A DNA stretch of 64,000 nt from NCBI RefSeq assembly GCF_041514305.1, contig NZ_JBGMWH010000004.1:241046-305045 (forward strand), given 5' to 3'. Below the pieces are notes generated by a model. That model did no database searches and was not told where the DNA came from. It saw only the letters and a list, made by a program, of their open reading frames with translations. Position 1 is the stretch's first letter, and each line of letters opens with the position of its first letter. Shown piece by piece: positions 25,572-33,628 of this stretch. This DNA is from Salinarimonas chemoclinalis (GTDB lineage Bacteria; Pseudomonadota; Alphaproteobacteria; Rhizobiales; Beijerinckiaceae). The position numbers and the translations under genes were made by a program.

Positions 25572-26747
25572 TCAGCGCCGCTCCTCGACGGCGAGGGGCG
25601 CGCCGCGGCCCTCTCGCAGGACGGCGGCCTTGGAGAGGCGCGCGAGCAGCGCCGCGTAGCGGTCGATGCAGCCGTCCGCGCCGTAGAGGCCGCGGGCGAG
25701 CTCGGCGAGCCGCTCCTTCTCCAAGGCGGGGAAGGTGCGCATCTCGACGAGCGCGGCGGCGATCGCCGGCACGTCGCGCGGGCGCGTGAGGCGCCCGAAG
25801 CCGGTCTGGAGCACGGGCACCCGGCCGCCGGCGAGATCCGAGCCGACCACGGGCAGCCCGCACATCATCGCCTCCGCCTGCACGATGCCGAAGGATTCGG
25901 CGACCGAGGTGAGCGCGAACGTGTCGAGCGAGGCGTAGAGGTCGCGCGTCCCCGCCCGGTCGAGCGGACCGAGGAAGCGGATGCGGTCGTCGCCGGCGGC
26001 GATGGCGCGCAGCTGCGCGATGTTGCTGCCGCCGGCCACCGTGTCGTACTCGCCGGCGAGCAGCAGGCGATCCTCCGGCGCGGCGACCCTTCGGAAGCCC
26101 CGGATCAGGTACTCGATACCCTTGTCGGGCACGATCCGGCCGAGGAAGCCGACGTGATGGCCCGGCCCGTCACGGAAGCGCGGCGTGCCCCCGCGCGGGT
26201 CGAGGCAGGGCGCCGGGATCGAGGACCATTCGCCCGACGCGATCGCCGGCCACAGCACCGAGCCGCGCGCCTGGTCGTCGCTGTTGACGACGACATGGTC
26301 GCTGCGGCGCATGGCGAGCTTCGCCGACAGGTTCACGCCGGCGATCTGGAGCCGGCTCGTCAACGAGGGCGCGAGCCAGATGTCGATGTGGTAGGTGGAC
26401 ACGATCGGGATGCGCGGGGCGAACGTCGTGATCGCCGCGGCCTCGAGCATCGGCAGATGGAGGTTGAGCGTGCGCGAGCGCGCCGCGATCCGGCGCGCGA
26501 GGGGCACGAAGCCGGGGCTGATCGGCCCGCGCCCGATCTTGAAGAGGATCGGTGCGCGGAAGACCCGGACGCCCCGCATCACCTCCTCGGTGGGCAGGCT
26601 CGGGTCGTGGCGGGTGGTCACCACCGCCACCCGCCAGCCGCGGTCGGCGAGCCCCTCTGCGACGATCCGGGCGGTCTCCGTGAGACCCGAGACGTAGGGC
26701 GCATAGTAGTTCAGGACGACGGCGACGTCGAAATCGTCATGCGTCAT
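25572..26747 (-). CDS. GT4-family glycosyltransferase
   Basis: GT-B transferase of 391 residues. The N-terminal VVLNYYAPYVSGLTETARIVAEGL is the acceptor-domain start typical of GT4 enzymes. The donor domain has HVGFLGRIVPDKGIEYLI near residue 205 and the EX7E motif in VAESFGIVQAEAMMCGLPVV. AAAGGAG precedes the ATG at 26747. The gene overlaps the end of the flippase-like gene by 11 bases. It probably adds a sugar to a lipid-linked or cell-surface acceptor; donor and acceptor are unknown. Confidence 0.9.
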   Translation of the reverse strand: MTHDDFDVAVVLNYYAPYVSGLTETARIVAEGLADRGWRVAVVTTRHDPSLPTEEVMRGVRVFRAPILFKIGRGPISPGFVPLARRIAARSRTLNLHLPMLEAAAITTFAPRIPIVSTYHIDIWLAPSLTSRLQIAGVNLSAKLAMRRSDHVVVNSDDQARGSVLWPAIASGEWSSIPAPCLDPRGGTPRFRDGPGHHVGFLGRIVPDKGIEYLIRGFRRVAAPEDRLLLAGEYDTVAGGSNIAQLRAIAAGDDRIRFLGPLDRAGTRDLYASLDTFALTSVAESFGIVQAEAMMCGLPVVGSDLAGGRVPVLQTGFGRLTRPRDVPAIAAALVEMRTFPALEKERLAELARGLYGADGCIDRYAALLARLSKAAVLREGRGAPLAVEERR

Positions 26748-27717
26748 GGAAGGCTCCTTTCGGTTCGGGGACCGGGCTCGTCGGTTCGGGGGCGGGGCCC
26801 GCGCGGCCGAGCAGCATCGCCGCCGCCCCGGTGCCGATGACGTCGCCGGCGACGACCATGGCGCGGCTGAGGAGCGCGAGCGCCAGCGCGTCCGCCGGGT
26901 CGAGCCGGGCGGCGAGGATCGCGAGCAGGACGCCGTCGCGCACGCCGAAGGCGCCCGGCAGGACGGCGAAGACGATGCCCGCGATCGCCGAGAAGGCGTA
27001 GGCGGACACGAGGAACACGGCTCCGGCATCGGAGGCGGCGCCCAGGACCGCGAGATGCGTCCCGCTGATCGTCCAGGCGAGCGCCATGATCGCGGTCGCG
27101 GCGGTGAAGGCGACCGGCGGCGGCACGCCGATCCGTGCCAGCGTGTCGGGCAGGATCGGCCAGCGGCCGAGCGCGCAGGCCAGCCCGAGCCCCGCGAACG
27201 CGGCGAGGGCCGCGGCGGCCGTCCAGGCGTCGGGCACGCCCTCGACCATCGCCGCGATCGCGGGGAGCCCGACGAGGGCGGCGGCGAGGCAGGCGGCGAG
27301 CGCCGTGCCGACGAACACCCGCACGAGCAGCACCATGCCCGCGCGCTCGCCCCGGAGGAGGCGGTGCTGGATCGCGAAGGCGAGCACGCCACCGGGCGTG
27401 TACTTGCCGATGCCCGAGCGCAGGTAGACGAGGATGCCGCGCCGCGCCGTCACGCCCGGCAGATCGCGCGCCAGCAGCCGCTGCCAGGCGAAGGCGCCGG
27501 GGACGAGCCCGACGAGGACGCACCCCATCGCCAGCGCGACGGTGCCCGCCTCGAAGCCGGCGATCGCGTCGGCGATATCGACGTGGTGCTCGGCGAAGAA
27601 GGTCGCGATCCACGCGAAGGCCGCGATCGTCAGCACCCAGCGCACCACGTGGAGGAGCGTGTGCAGCCCGGGAAGGCGGCGCGCGGCGGCGCGCAGCGTC
27701 GCGGTGGCACCGGTCAC
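26737..27717 (-). CDS. Lysylphosphatidylglycerol-synthase-like/flippase-type transmembrane protein
   Basis: An integral membrane protein of 326 residues with eight or nine hydrophobic segments. YLRSGIGKYTPGGVLAFAIQHRLL near residue 98 and the later GVRDGVLLAIL match the UPF0104/AglD-like family of membrane proteins found beside polyprenyl-sugar enzymes and thought to move lipid-linked sugars across the membrane. The GTG start overlaps the UbiA stop (GTGA), which implies coupled translation with the lipid-sugar enzyme. Confidence 0.85.
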   Translation of the reverse strand: MTGATATLRAAARRLPGLHTLLHVVRWVLTIAAFAWIATFFAEHHVDIADAIAGFEAGTVALAMGCVLVGLVPGAFAWQRLLARDLPGVTARRGILVYLRSGIGKYTPGGVLAFAIQHRLLRGERAGMVLLVRVFVGTALAACLAAALVGLPAIAAMVEGVPDAWTAAAALAAFAGLGLACALGRWPILPDTLARIGVPPPVAFTAATAIMALAWTISGTHLAVLGAASDAGAVFLVSAYAFSAIAGIVFAVLPGAFGVRDGVLLAILAARLDPADALALALLSRAMVVAGDVIGTGAAAMLLGRAGPAPEPTSPVPEPKGAFHDA

Positions 27718-28688
27718 GACAGCGTCCCTCCGGCCTCGAGCGCGGCGACCCAGCCGTCGAGGACGACGTCTCCCAGCAGGGCGGCGAGGACGAGCGTCGC
27801 GGCCCAGGCGACGAGGACGACGTGGGTGACGCGATCGCCCAGCAGGAGGCGCGTGGGGTTGCCGGTCCCCCTCCCCGCGAAGGCGAGGAGCAGGTAGCGC
27901 TGGAACAGGTAGATGACGAAAGGCAGGCTCACGAAGACGAGCGCCGGCCGGTTCACGGACGAGAGCGTATCGACGAGCACCGCCAGGCTCGCGGCGAAGC
28001 AGGCGATGCCCGCGACGAGGAGGTAGGCGTCGAGCAAGGGCTGCGAGTAGTGCGCCAGCACCGGCCGGTGCTCGGCGGAATCGTGGGCGCGCTGGAGCTC
28101 CGCCCGGCGCTTACCGATCGTCAGCAGCAGGCTGCCGGCGAGCACGGTGGCGATCACCCACGGGTCGGGCATCGCGGAGAAGGCGACGTATCCCGAGGCC
28201 GTGCGCAGCGCGAAGCCCGCCGCCACGATCAGCATCTCGACGATGGGCGTGTGCTTGAGCGCCAGACTGTAGGCGAGATTGCACGCGAGATAGAGGAAGA
28301 CGATCACCCCGAGGAGCGGCGGCAGGACGATCGCGAGCACGACCATGCCGGCGGCCAGCCCCGCGAGCATCCACAGCGCCGCCGTGGGCGTCACCGCCCC
28401 CGACGCGAGCGGACGCAGGCGCTTCTTGGGGTGCAGTCGGTCGCGCTCGACGTCCGCGAGATCGTTGACGACGTAGACGGCCGACGAGGCGAGGACGAAC
28501 AGCGCGATGGCGCCCGCGAGCGTCACCAGCGCCGGCAGCGTCGCCTCGCCGAGCATCAGGGCGGGCCCGATCGAGATCGCCACCAGCGACTTCGCCGCGT
28601 GCGTGGGCCTGAGCAGGGCGAGATGGTCGCCGACGCGCCGGACCAGGTGGTCGACGGGGTGGCGGGCGTGCTGGAGATCACGGATCAT
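27714..28688 (-). CDS. UbiA-family prenyltransferase, decaprenyl-phosphate phosphoribosyltransferase-like
   Basis: A membrane protein of 324 residues with about nine segments. The first Asp-rich motif is YVVNDLADVERDRLHPKKRLRPLASG near residue 75. The later GKRRAELQR and HYSQPLLDAYLLV match the mycobacterial DPPR synthase (Rv3806c) branch of the UbiA family and not the quinone enzymes, which show a second DxxxD. That branch transfers 5-phosphoribosyl to polyprenyl phosphate. It is the first gene of the minus-strand envelope operon; its start Met has only a weak ribosome site. Confidence 0.85.
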   Translation of the reverse strand: MIRDLQHARHPVDHLVRRVGDHLALLRPTHAAKSLVAISIGPALMLGEATLPALVTLAGAIALFVLASSAVYVVNDLADVERDRLHPKKRLRPLASGAVTPTAALWMLAGLAAGMVVLAIVLPPLLGVIVFLYLACNLAYSLALKHTPIVEMLIVAAGFALRTASGYVAFSAMPDPWVIATVLAGSLLLTIGKRRAELQRAHDSAEHRPVLAHYSQPLLDAYLLVAGIACFAASLAVLVDTLSSVNRPALVFVSLPFVIYLFQRYLLLAFAGRGTGNPTRLLLGDRVTHVVLVAWAATLVLAALLGDVVLDGWVAALEAGGTLS

Positions 28689-29174
28689 GCCTGGTGTGCT
28701 CCAATCCTGCGTCGAGCGGGCGACGGTGACGCTGCCTGCGCGCCCACTTCGCTCACTGCGTGTTGTGCAGTGCGAAAGCCGAACGACGTCGGCGGAGCGC
28801 CGACCGTCGCACGACACGAACGAGACCCGCCCCCGCGGGCGCTGTGCGGCTCGGGCGGCGGCCCGCGCGCCGAGAACGGACGCCCGACCCTCGACGAGCC
28901 GGTTCGTCGGTGCGCTTGGATCCGCGACGAGGACCATGGCCGCCGCGGACGCGGGGATGCGCCGCCGTTCCGGTCCATGGGTCCCGCACGCCCCGCCTCC
29001 GCAACTCTCGGAGTGGTTCGTGCGGAGCGGCAACTCGCGAGCGACGGTGCCGACCGCTCCGTTCCAGTTGCCGATGCGCCGCGATCTCCCCTTGCGTCGA
29101 TGCTGCGATGCGGCAATGGTGGGGCGGTCTAACACGTTTGGATAGCGCGCACGTATGAGAGGGGCTTCTCGGAA
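28689..29174. other. 486-base gap between the UbiA-type gene and the second LysR gene
   Basis: The two genes diverge here. Both strands carry open frames of 80-140 codons, but none has a ribosome site or recognisable protein pattern, and the Arg/Pro/Ser-rich translations look like GC-rich noise. A 6-base inverted repeat occurs at 28754-28772. The 40 bases before the LysR start are AT-richer and probably hold its promoter. Confidence 0.5.
28754..28772. promoter_or_regulatory. Inverted repeat in the UbiA-LysR gap
   Basis: CACTGC at 28754-28759 and GCAGTG at 28767-28772 are exact complements around 7 bases, about 65 bases upstream of the UbiA-type start. This could be an operator for the envelope operon, and the spacing would suit a LysR half-site pair. 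Confidence 0.35.
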
Positions 29175-30047
29175 ATGAAAAACCTCAGCCTCGACGATCT
29201 GCTCGTGTTCATCGTGATCGCCGAATGCGGAACCATCTCGGAAGCCGCGCGCAAGCTCGACTCGTCGCCGGCGACGCTGGGGCGCCGCATGGCGCAGCTC
29301 GAGGACGCGATCGGGCTGCGGCTGTTCCACCGCCATCGCAGCGGCTACGAGCTCACCCGCGACGGGCGCTGCGTCCTCGAGGAGCTCCAGCCGATGGCGC
29401 GGGGCTGGCAGGGTTTCGAGCGCTGGATCGGCGGGCGCGCCTGCAAGCCCCGCGTCCGGCTGTGCGGCGACGCCTGGACCATGCGCTTCCTGGCCCAGCG
29501 CTTCGCCGACCTCTCGCACAGCGAGGACCCGTTCGACGTGATGTTCCTCGCCAGCGAGGCGCGCATGAACATCGAGCAGCGCGAGATCGACATCGACGTG
29601 CGCGCCGCGCCGCCGACGAGCACCAATCTCGCGAGCCGGCGCCTCGCCCCCGTCGCGCACGCCGCCTTCGTGCACCGCGATCGCGCCGGCGAGCGCGGCC
29701 TGCCCTGGATCGGCATCGAGCCGGACAACCTCGTGCCGCGCGCGGGCACGTGGGTGATCGAGCGCCACCACGCCGACATCGCCGCCTACGCGGCGAGCCC
29801 GCAGACGCTGCTCGACCTCGCGATCGCCGGGGTCGGCATCGCCGTGCTGCCCTGCTTCGTCGGCGACGCGCTGCCGGCGCTGCGGCGGCTCGGGCCGGTG
29901 ATCGACGAGCTCACCGAGGTCCAGCACATCGTCTTCCACAACGAGGCGCGCTACCACCCCCACATCCGCGCCGTGGGCGACCGGATCATCCACGTGGTCA
30001 TGCAGAATTCAGACCTCTACGAGGGCCGGCGCTGCGCGAACCTGTGA
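29175..30047 (+). CDS. LysR-family transcriptional regulator, second
   Basis: A regulator of 290 residues. The N-terminal helix-turn-helix (DLLVFIVIAECGTISEAARKLDSSPATLGRRM) is followed by an effector domain ending with the typical GVGIAVLPCFVGD near residue 220. It is clearly related to the LysR protein at 22535, especially in the recognition helix and the LFxRHxxGYExTxDGR stretch. It is divergent from the UbiA-led envelope operon, which it is well placed to control. Confidence 0.88.
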   Translation: MKNLSLDDLLVFIVIAECGTISEAARKLDSSPATLGRRMAQLEDAIGLRLFHRHRSGYELTRDGRCVLEELQPMARGWQGFERWIGGRACKPRVRLCGDAWTMRFLAQRFADLSHSEDPFDVMFLASEARMNIEQREIDIDVRAAPPTSTNLASRRLAPVAHAAFVHRDRAGERGLPWIGIEPDNLVPRAGTWVIERHHADIAAYAASPQTLLDLAIAGVGIAVLPCFVGDALPALRRLGPVIDELTEVQHIVFHNEARYHPHIRAVGDRIIHVVMQNSDLYEGRRCANL

Positions 30048-30060
30048 GGGGTGCCGCGCC

Positions 30061-30525
30061 TCACGCGCGCGGGAACACCCCCGGCAGTTCGCCCTCGGTG
30101 CTCGCGTCGGCGGGCGCGTAGCGGCCGAGGCTGCCGGCGCGCGGGCGCCCGCGACGGCGGACGACCTCGCGCTCGAAGGCGACGTAGGCGACGACCGCGC
30201 CGCTGCCGTCGCGCAGGGGCCGCACGTCGATCTCGCACAGGTAGGGCTCGCCCCCGCGCCGGTGGTTGGTCACGACGCCGTGAAAGCCGCCCTCCTCGCG
30301 CAACGCGCGGGAGAAAGCGGCGAGGGCGACGCGGCTCGTGCCCGGTCCCTGGAGGAGGCGCGGATCGCGGCCGACGAGTTCGTCCGCCGTGTAGCCGGTG
30401 AGCGCGAGGAAGGCGCGGTTCGCGAAGCGGATCGTCGGGCCGGGCGGCGCGAGGTCCGGGCCGGTGACCAGCACGGCCGTGGCGAGCTTCTGGGACAGGA
30501 CGGCGACGAGATCTTCGGCGAGCAT
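30061..30525 (-). CDS. PAS domain protein, LOV-like but lacking the photoactive cysteine
   Basis: A single-domain protein of 154 residues with the LOV-type PAS sequence FANRAFLALTGYTADELVGRD followed by RLLQGPGTS. In true LOV photosensors the motif is GRNCRFLQG with a flavin-bonding Cys; here Asp54 and Pro55 replace Asn and Cys, so the usual photocycle is not possible. It might bind flavin as a redox sensor or another ligand. No output domain is present, so it must act through a partner. It lies just downstream of, and on the same strand as, the Crp-type regulator. Confidence 0.82.
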   Translation of the reverse strand: MLAEDLVAVLSQKLATAVLVTGPDLAPPGPTIRFANRAFLALTGYTADELVGRDPRLLQGPGTSRVALAAFSRALREEGGFHGVVTNHRRGGEPYLCEIDVRPLRDGSGAVVAYVAFEREVVRRRGRPRAGSLGRYAPADASTEGELPGVFPRA

Positions 30526-30626
30526 CGCGGGCTGCTGCTTGTGGGTCGACCGAGCTTATGCCCGACGCAGGCGGGCTCGCGCAACATTTCTCGCGAAGAA
30601 TCAGCCAGTTCCCTTTGGGTACGGCG

Positions 30627-31361
30627 TCACGAAGCGGCGGGCGGCGGCGCTCCGAGCGCCTCGTCGAAGCCCCGCTTGATCACGCCGTGGCACTCGCAGG
30701 AGAGGTGCTCCAGCCCCGCTCGATCGCGGATCCGCATGTGTCCGCGCGCGTACCCGATCGCCCCGGCGTCGGCGAAGGCGCTGCAGATCTCGCTGATCGT
30801 CGCCCGCCGCGCGCCGAGCGCCTCGGCGAGCGTCGACTGCTTGAGGAAGAGCGCGTCGCCCTCGATGCGGTCGTGCGCCTGGAGCAGCCATCGCGCCGCG
30901 CGCTGCTCGATCGTGTGCGCCGTGTTGCAGGCGGCGATCTGGAGCGTGGCGTCCTGCATCGCCTGGGAGAGCTTCATGTAGACGTTGCGCGCCTCGAAGT
31001 CCGCGCGGACCGCCGCGTCGAGGCGGACGAGGGGCACGAAGAGGGCCGTGCCGGCCACCCGCACCACGTAGGCGCGGTTCGCCACCTGGCGCATCAGGAC
31101 ACTGGTCGCGCCGATCTTGCTCTCGTTGCCGATGGTGCCCGATTCGGCCATGCGCCCGTCGGCGAGCACCGTCGTCTCGGACACCACCCCAGTCTCGACG
31201 AACACCGAATGGGTGAAGCGGTCGCCCACGTCGTAGACGATCTCCCCGGCCTCGATGCGGTAGCGCTGCGCGTGGGCGAGGATCGCGGCGCGGGCACCCT
31301 CCGGCAGGGCCGCGAGGAGGCGGTTCCCGATCCTCGCCGGCGCTGCTGCCTCGTCTGCCAC
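30627..31361 (-). CDS. Crp/Fnr-family transcriptional regulator
   Basis: About 244 residues from the GTG at 31361, which follows GGGAAGG with good spacing; an in-frame GTG at 31394 would add 11 residues. An N-terminal cyclic-nucleotide-like beta barrel (VYDVGDRFTHSVFVETG) leads through a long dimer helix to a winged helix (LKQSTLAEALGARRATISEICSAF). No N-terminal FNR-type cysteine cluster is present, so it is not an oxygen-sensing Fe-S FNR. The ending, with HLSCECHGVIKRGF, is common in an alphaproteobacterial group of these regulators. The target is unknown. Confidence 0.87.
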   Translation of the reverse strand: MADEAAAPARIGNRLLAALPEGARAAILAHAQRYRIEAGEIVYDVGDRFTHSVFVETGVVSETTVLADGRMAESGTIGNESKIGATSVLMRQVANRAYVVRVAGTALFVPLVRLDAAVRADFEARNVYMKLSQAMQDATLQIAACNTAHTIEQRAARWLLQAHDRIEGDALFLKQSTLAEALGARRATISEICSAFADAGAIGYARGHMRIRDRAGLEHLSCECHGVIKRGFDEALGAPPPAAS

Positions 31362-31891
31362 GGAACCTTCCCGTCCAGCGGCGCGTGACACCACGCCCGC
31401 GTCCGGTTCCGAGCGTAGCCGTCCTGCTCGTCAGGCGTCAAGAAAGCGGTCACGGCAGGTTGCGACCTGGTTATGTACGAACTCGAATTTCGATTCTCGA
31501 ACCGGTCGCCGGACGCGCTCCGCAAAAACCCACCTCACGTGTACATCGGAGCGAAAGTGACCTGGGATGAGCGCGCGCCGTGGTCGAACGATCGTTTCGC
31601 ACAGCGAAAATAGTCGTCCGGTGACGCGCGTTGCTCGTCGAAGACAACCATCATGGGCATTCGCTAATTCAACGCGCGCATGAGTGAAATTTATACTTGA
31701 ATCATCAGAAATTCACTGTCGAACCACACGAAATTAAGAACCGAGAAAGCACCCGTCCAGCACCTTTCCCTCGGCCAGAAAGTTCGCCGGCGTACACGAG
31801 CGCCGAGCCGGAAGCGCTCCACCACGATTCGCAACCCCGCGCGCCGCCCCCGGTCGTTCGGCATCCGCACCCATGTCCCTCGGAGACCACC
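31362..31891. other. Gap upstream of the chemoreceptor gene
   Basis: About 530 bases between the divergent Crp-type regulator and the chemoreceptor. No gene is evident. The section 31600-31740 is much richer in AT than the surroundings and probably holds the chemoreceptor promoter. It contains a near-perfect copy of the palindrome found in the dioxygenase/TRAP cluster (31595-31609). Confidence 0.55.
31595..31609. promoter_or_regulatory. Putative IclR-type operator upstream of the chemoreceptor gene
   Basis: TTTCGCACAGCGAAA differs by one base from the perfect palindrome at 37067-37081 and lies about 280 bases before the chemoreceptor start. Its closeness to three other copies around the IclR gene suggests the chemoreceptor belongs to that regulon. 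Confidence 0.55.
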
Positions 31892-33553
31892 ATGCTCGGA
31901 TCCCTCTCCAACCTGTCCCTGCGCGCCAAGATCGCCGGCGCCTTCGCGCTCGTGCTCGTCGCCCTCGGCGGCGTCGCCGCGAAGACGACCTGGTCGCTCT
32001 TCGAGGCGGGCCGCGACTTCCACACCTATGCCGAGGTCTCGCGCGTGGCGTCGAGCATCGCGGAGATGCAGGAGGAGATGCACGCCTCCCGCGTCTCCGC
32101 CGAGAGCTTCCTGCTCACCGGAGACCCCGCGCACGTCGCCCTCGTCGACGCGCATTTCGCGGCCGCGCGCGAGGCCTACCGGCACGCCCAGGCGATCGTC
32201 GAGAGCGAGGAGCTGCGCGGGCTGATCGGCGGCCTGGATGCCGGCCTCGTCGCCTACCAGGCGCATTTCGCGAGCGTGCGCGATGCGCCCCCTGGCGACA
32301 CGCAGGCCTACGAGCGGCTGCGCGATCTCGGCCGCGCCGCGATCCCGCCGATGGCCCGCGCCGACAGCGCCCTCGACGAGATCCGCGAGCGGATCGGGCC
32401 GCAGATCGAGGCGGATCTGTACGCCGCCGAGATGCTCGCCATCGTCGTCACCGCCATCGCCATCGTGGTCGGGATCGCCATCGCGCTCCTGCTCGGGCGC
32501 GCCATCACCCGGCCGATCTCCGGCATGACCGAGGCGATGCGGCGCATCGCCGACGGCGATCTCGCGACGGACATTCCCGGGCGCCACCGCGGCGACGAGA
32601 TCGGCGCAATGGCCGCCGCGCTCGGCGTGTTCCGCGACGCGCTCGCCGAGAACCGCGCCATGGAGGAAGCCGCCCGCGAGCGGGATGCGCGCGCGGCGGA
32701 GGAGAAGCGCCGCGCCAGCCGCGAGATGGCCGACGCCTTCGAGGCGAAGCTCGGTGGGCTCGTCCGGTCCCTGTCCGAGGCCGCGACCGAGATGGAGGCG
32801 ACCGCGCGGGCCATGTCCGCCACCGCCGAGACCACGAACGAGCAGTCCTCCGCCGTCGCCTCGGCGGCCGAGCAGACCTCCGCCAACGTCCAGGCGGTCG
32901 CCTCCGCCACCGAGGAACTCGCGGCCTCCGCGGGGGAGATCGGCGGGCAGGTGTCGCAATCCGCAGCGAAGTCGGCGAGCGCCGTCGAGGAGGCGCGGCG
33001 CACCAACGTGCTCGTCCAGGAGCTGTCGGAGGCCGCGCGGCGCATCGGCGACGTCATCGGCATGATCAGCGAGATCGCCGGCCAGACGAACCTGCTCGCG
33101 CTGAACGCCACCATCGAGGCGGCGCGCGCCGGCGAGGCGGGCAAGGGATTCGCCGTCGTCGCGGCGGAGGTGAAGTCGCTCGCCGACCAGACCGGCAAGG
33201 CCGCCGACGAGATCACCCAGCAGATCGCGCAGATCCAGACCACGACCGGCCGTGCGGTGGGCGCGATCGAGGGCATCGGCACGATCATCGCCGAGATGAA
33301 CCAGATCGCCACCGCCGTCGCCTCCGCGGTGGAGGAGCAGCAGGCGGCGACCGGCGAGATCGCCCGCAACGTCAGCGAGGCCGCGCAGGGCACCGGCCAC
33401 GTCACCGGCACTATCGTGCACGTGCGCGAGGCCGCCGCCCAGACCGGCAGCGCCTCGGCGCAGGTCCTCTCGGCGGCGAACCAGCTCTCCCGCGACGCCA
33501 ACGTGCTCCGCGAGGAGCTGCGCGGCTTCCTCGACGGCATCCGCGCCGCGTGA
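31892..33553 (+). CDS. Methyl-accepting chemotaxis protein
   Basis: A receptor of 553 residues. A membrane segment near residues 13-33 is followed by a roughly 150-residue sensor region of helical-bundle type, a second membrane segment near 183-205, a HAMP linker (RPISGMTEAMRRIADGDL) and the long coiled-coil signalling domain. The hairpin tip IAGQTNLLALNATIEAARAGE, which contacts CheA and CheW, is fully conserved. GGAG stands 6 bases before the ATG at 31892. The ligand may be the compound metabolised by the neighbouring dioxygenase/TRAP cluster, because an operator-like palindrome is shared. Confidence 0.95.
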   Translation: MLGSLSNLSLRAKIAGAFALVLVALGGVAAKTTWSLFEAGRDFHTYAEVSRVASSIAEMQEEMHASRVSAESFLLTGDPAHVALVDAHFAAAREAYRHAQAIVESEELRGLIGGLDAGLVAYQAHFASVRDAPPGDTQAYERLRDLGRAAIPPMARADSALDEIRERIGPQIEADLYAAEMLAIVVTAIAIVVGIAIALLLGRAITRPISGMTEAMRRIADGDLATDIPGRHRGDEIGAMAAALGVFRDALAENRAMEEAARERDARAAEEKRRASREMADAFEAKLGGLVRSLSEAATEMEATARAMSATAETTNEQSSAVASAAEQTSANVQAVASATEELAASAGEIGGQVSQSAAKSASAVEEARRTNVLVQELSEAARRIGDVIGMISEIAGQTNLLALNATIEAARAGEAGKGFAVVAAEVKSLADQTGKAADEITQQIAQIQTTTGRAVGAIEGIGTIIAEMNQIATAVASAVEEQQAATGEIARNVSEAAQGTGHVTGTIVHVREAAAQTGSASAQVLSAANQLSRDANVLREELRGFLDGIRAA

Positions 33554-33565
33554 GGCGCGGGTGCG

Positions 33566-33607
33566 CGAGGGCGGGCCCGCGGCCGACGGCGCGCGGGCCC
33601 GCCCTCG
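33566..33607. terminator. Strong bidirectional hairpin between the chemoreceptor and amidohydrolase genes
   Basis: A perfect 16-base GC stem (33566-33581 paired with 33592-33607) around a 10-base loop sits between two convergent genes. There is no long U-tract, but symmetry allows it to stop transcription from both sides. Confidence 0.65.
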
Positions 33608-33628
33608 TGTCCGTGCTCGCGCACGGTG

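Noticed and set aside
28689..29174. Small genes in the UbiA-LysR gap
   Set aside because: Open frames on both strands have no ribosome site or recognisable motif and overlap one another.
30061..30525. Blue-light LOV photoreceptor
   Set aside because: The flavin-bonding Cys is replaced by Pro and there is no output domain.
30583..30612. EcfG general-stress promoter before the PAS gene (GGAAC ... GTT on the minus strand)
   Set aside because: Spacing is 22 bases, longer than the 16-17 expected.
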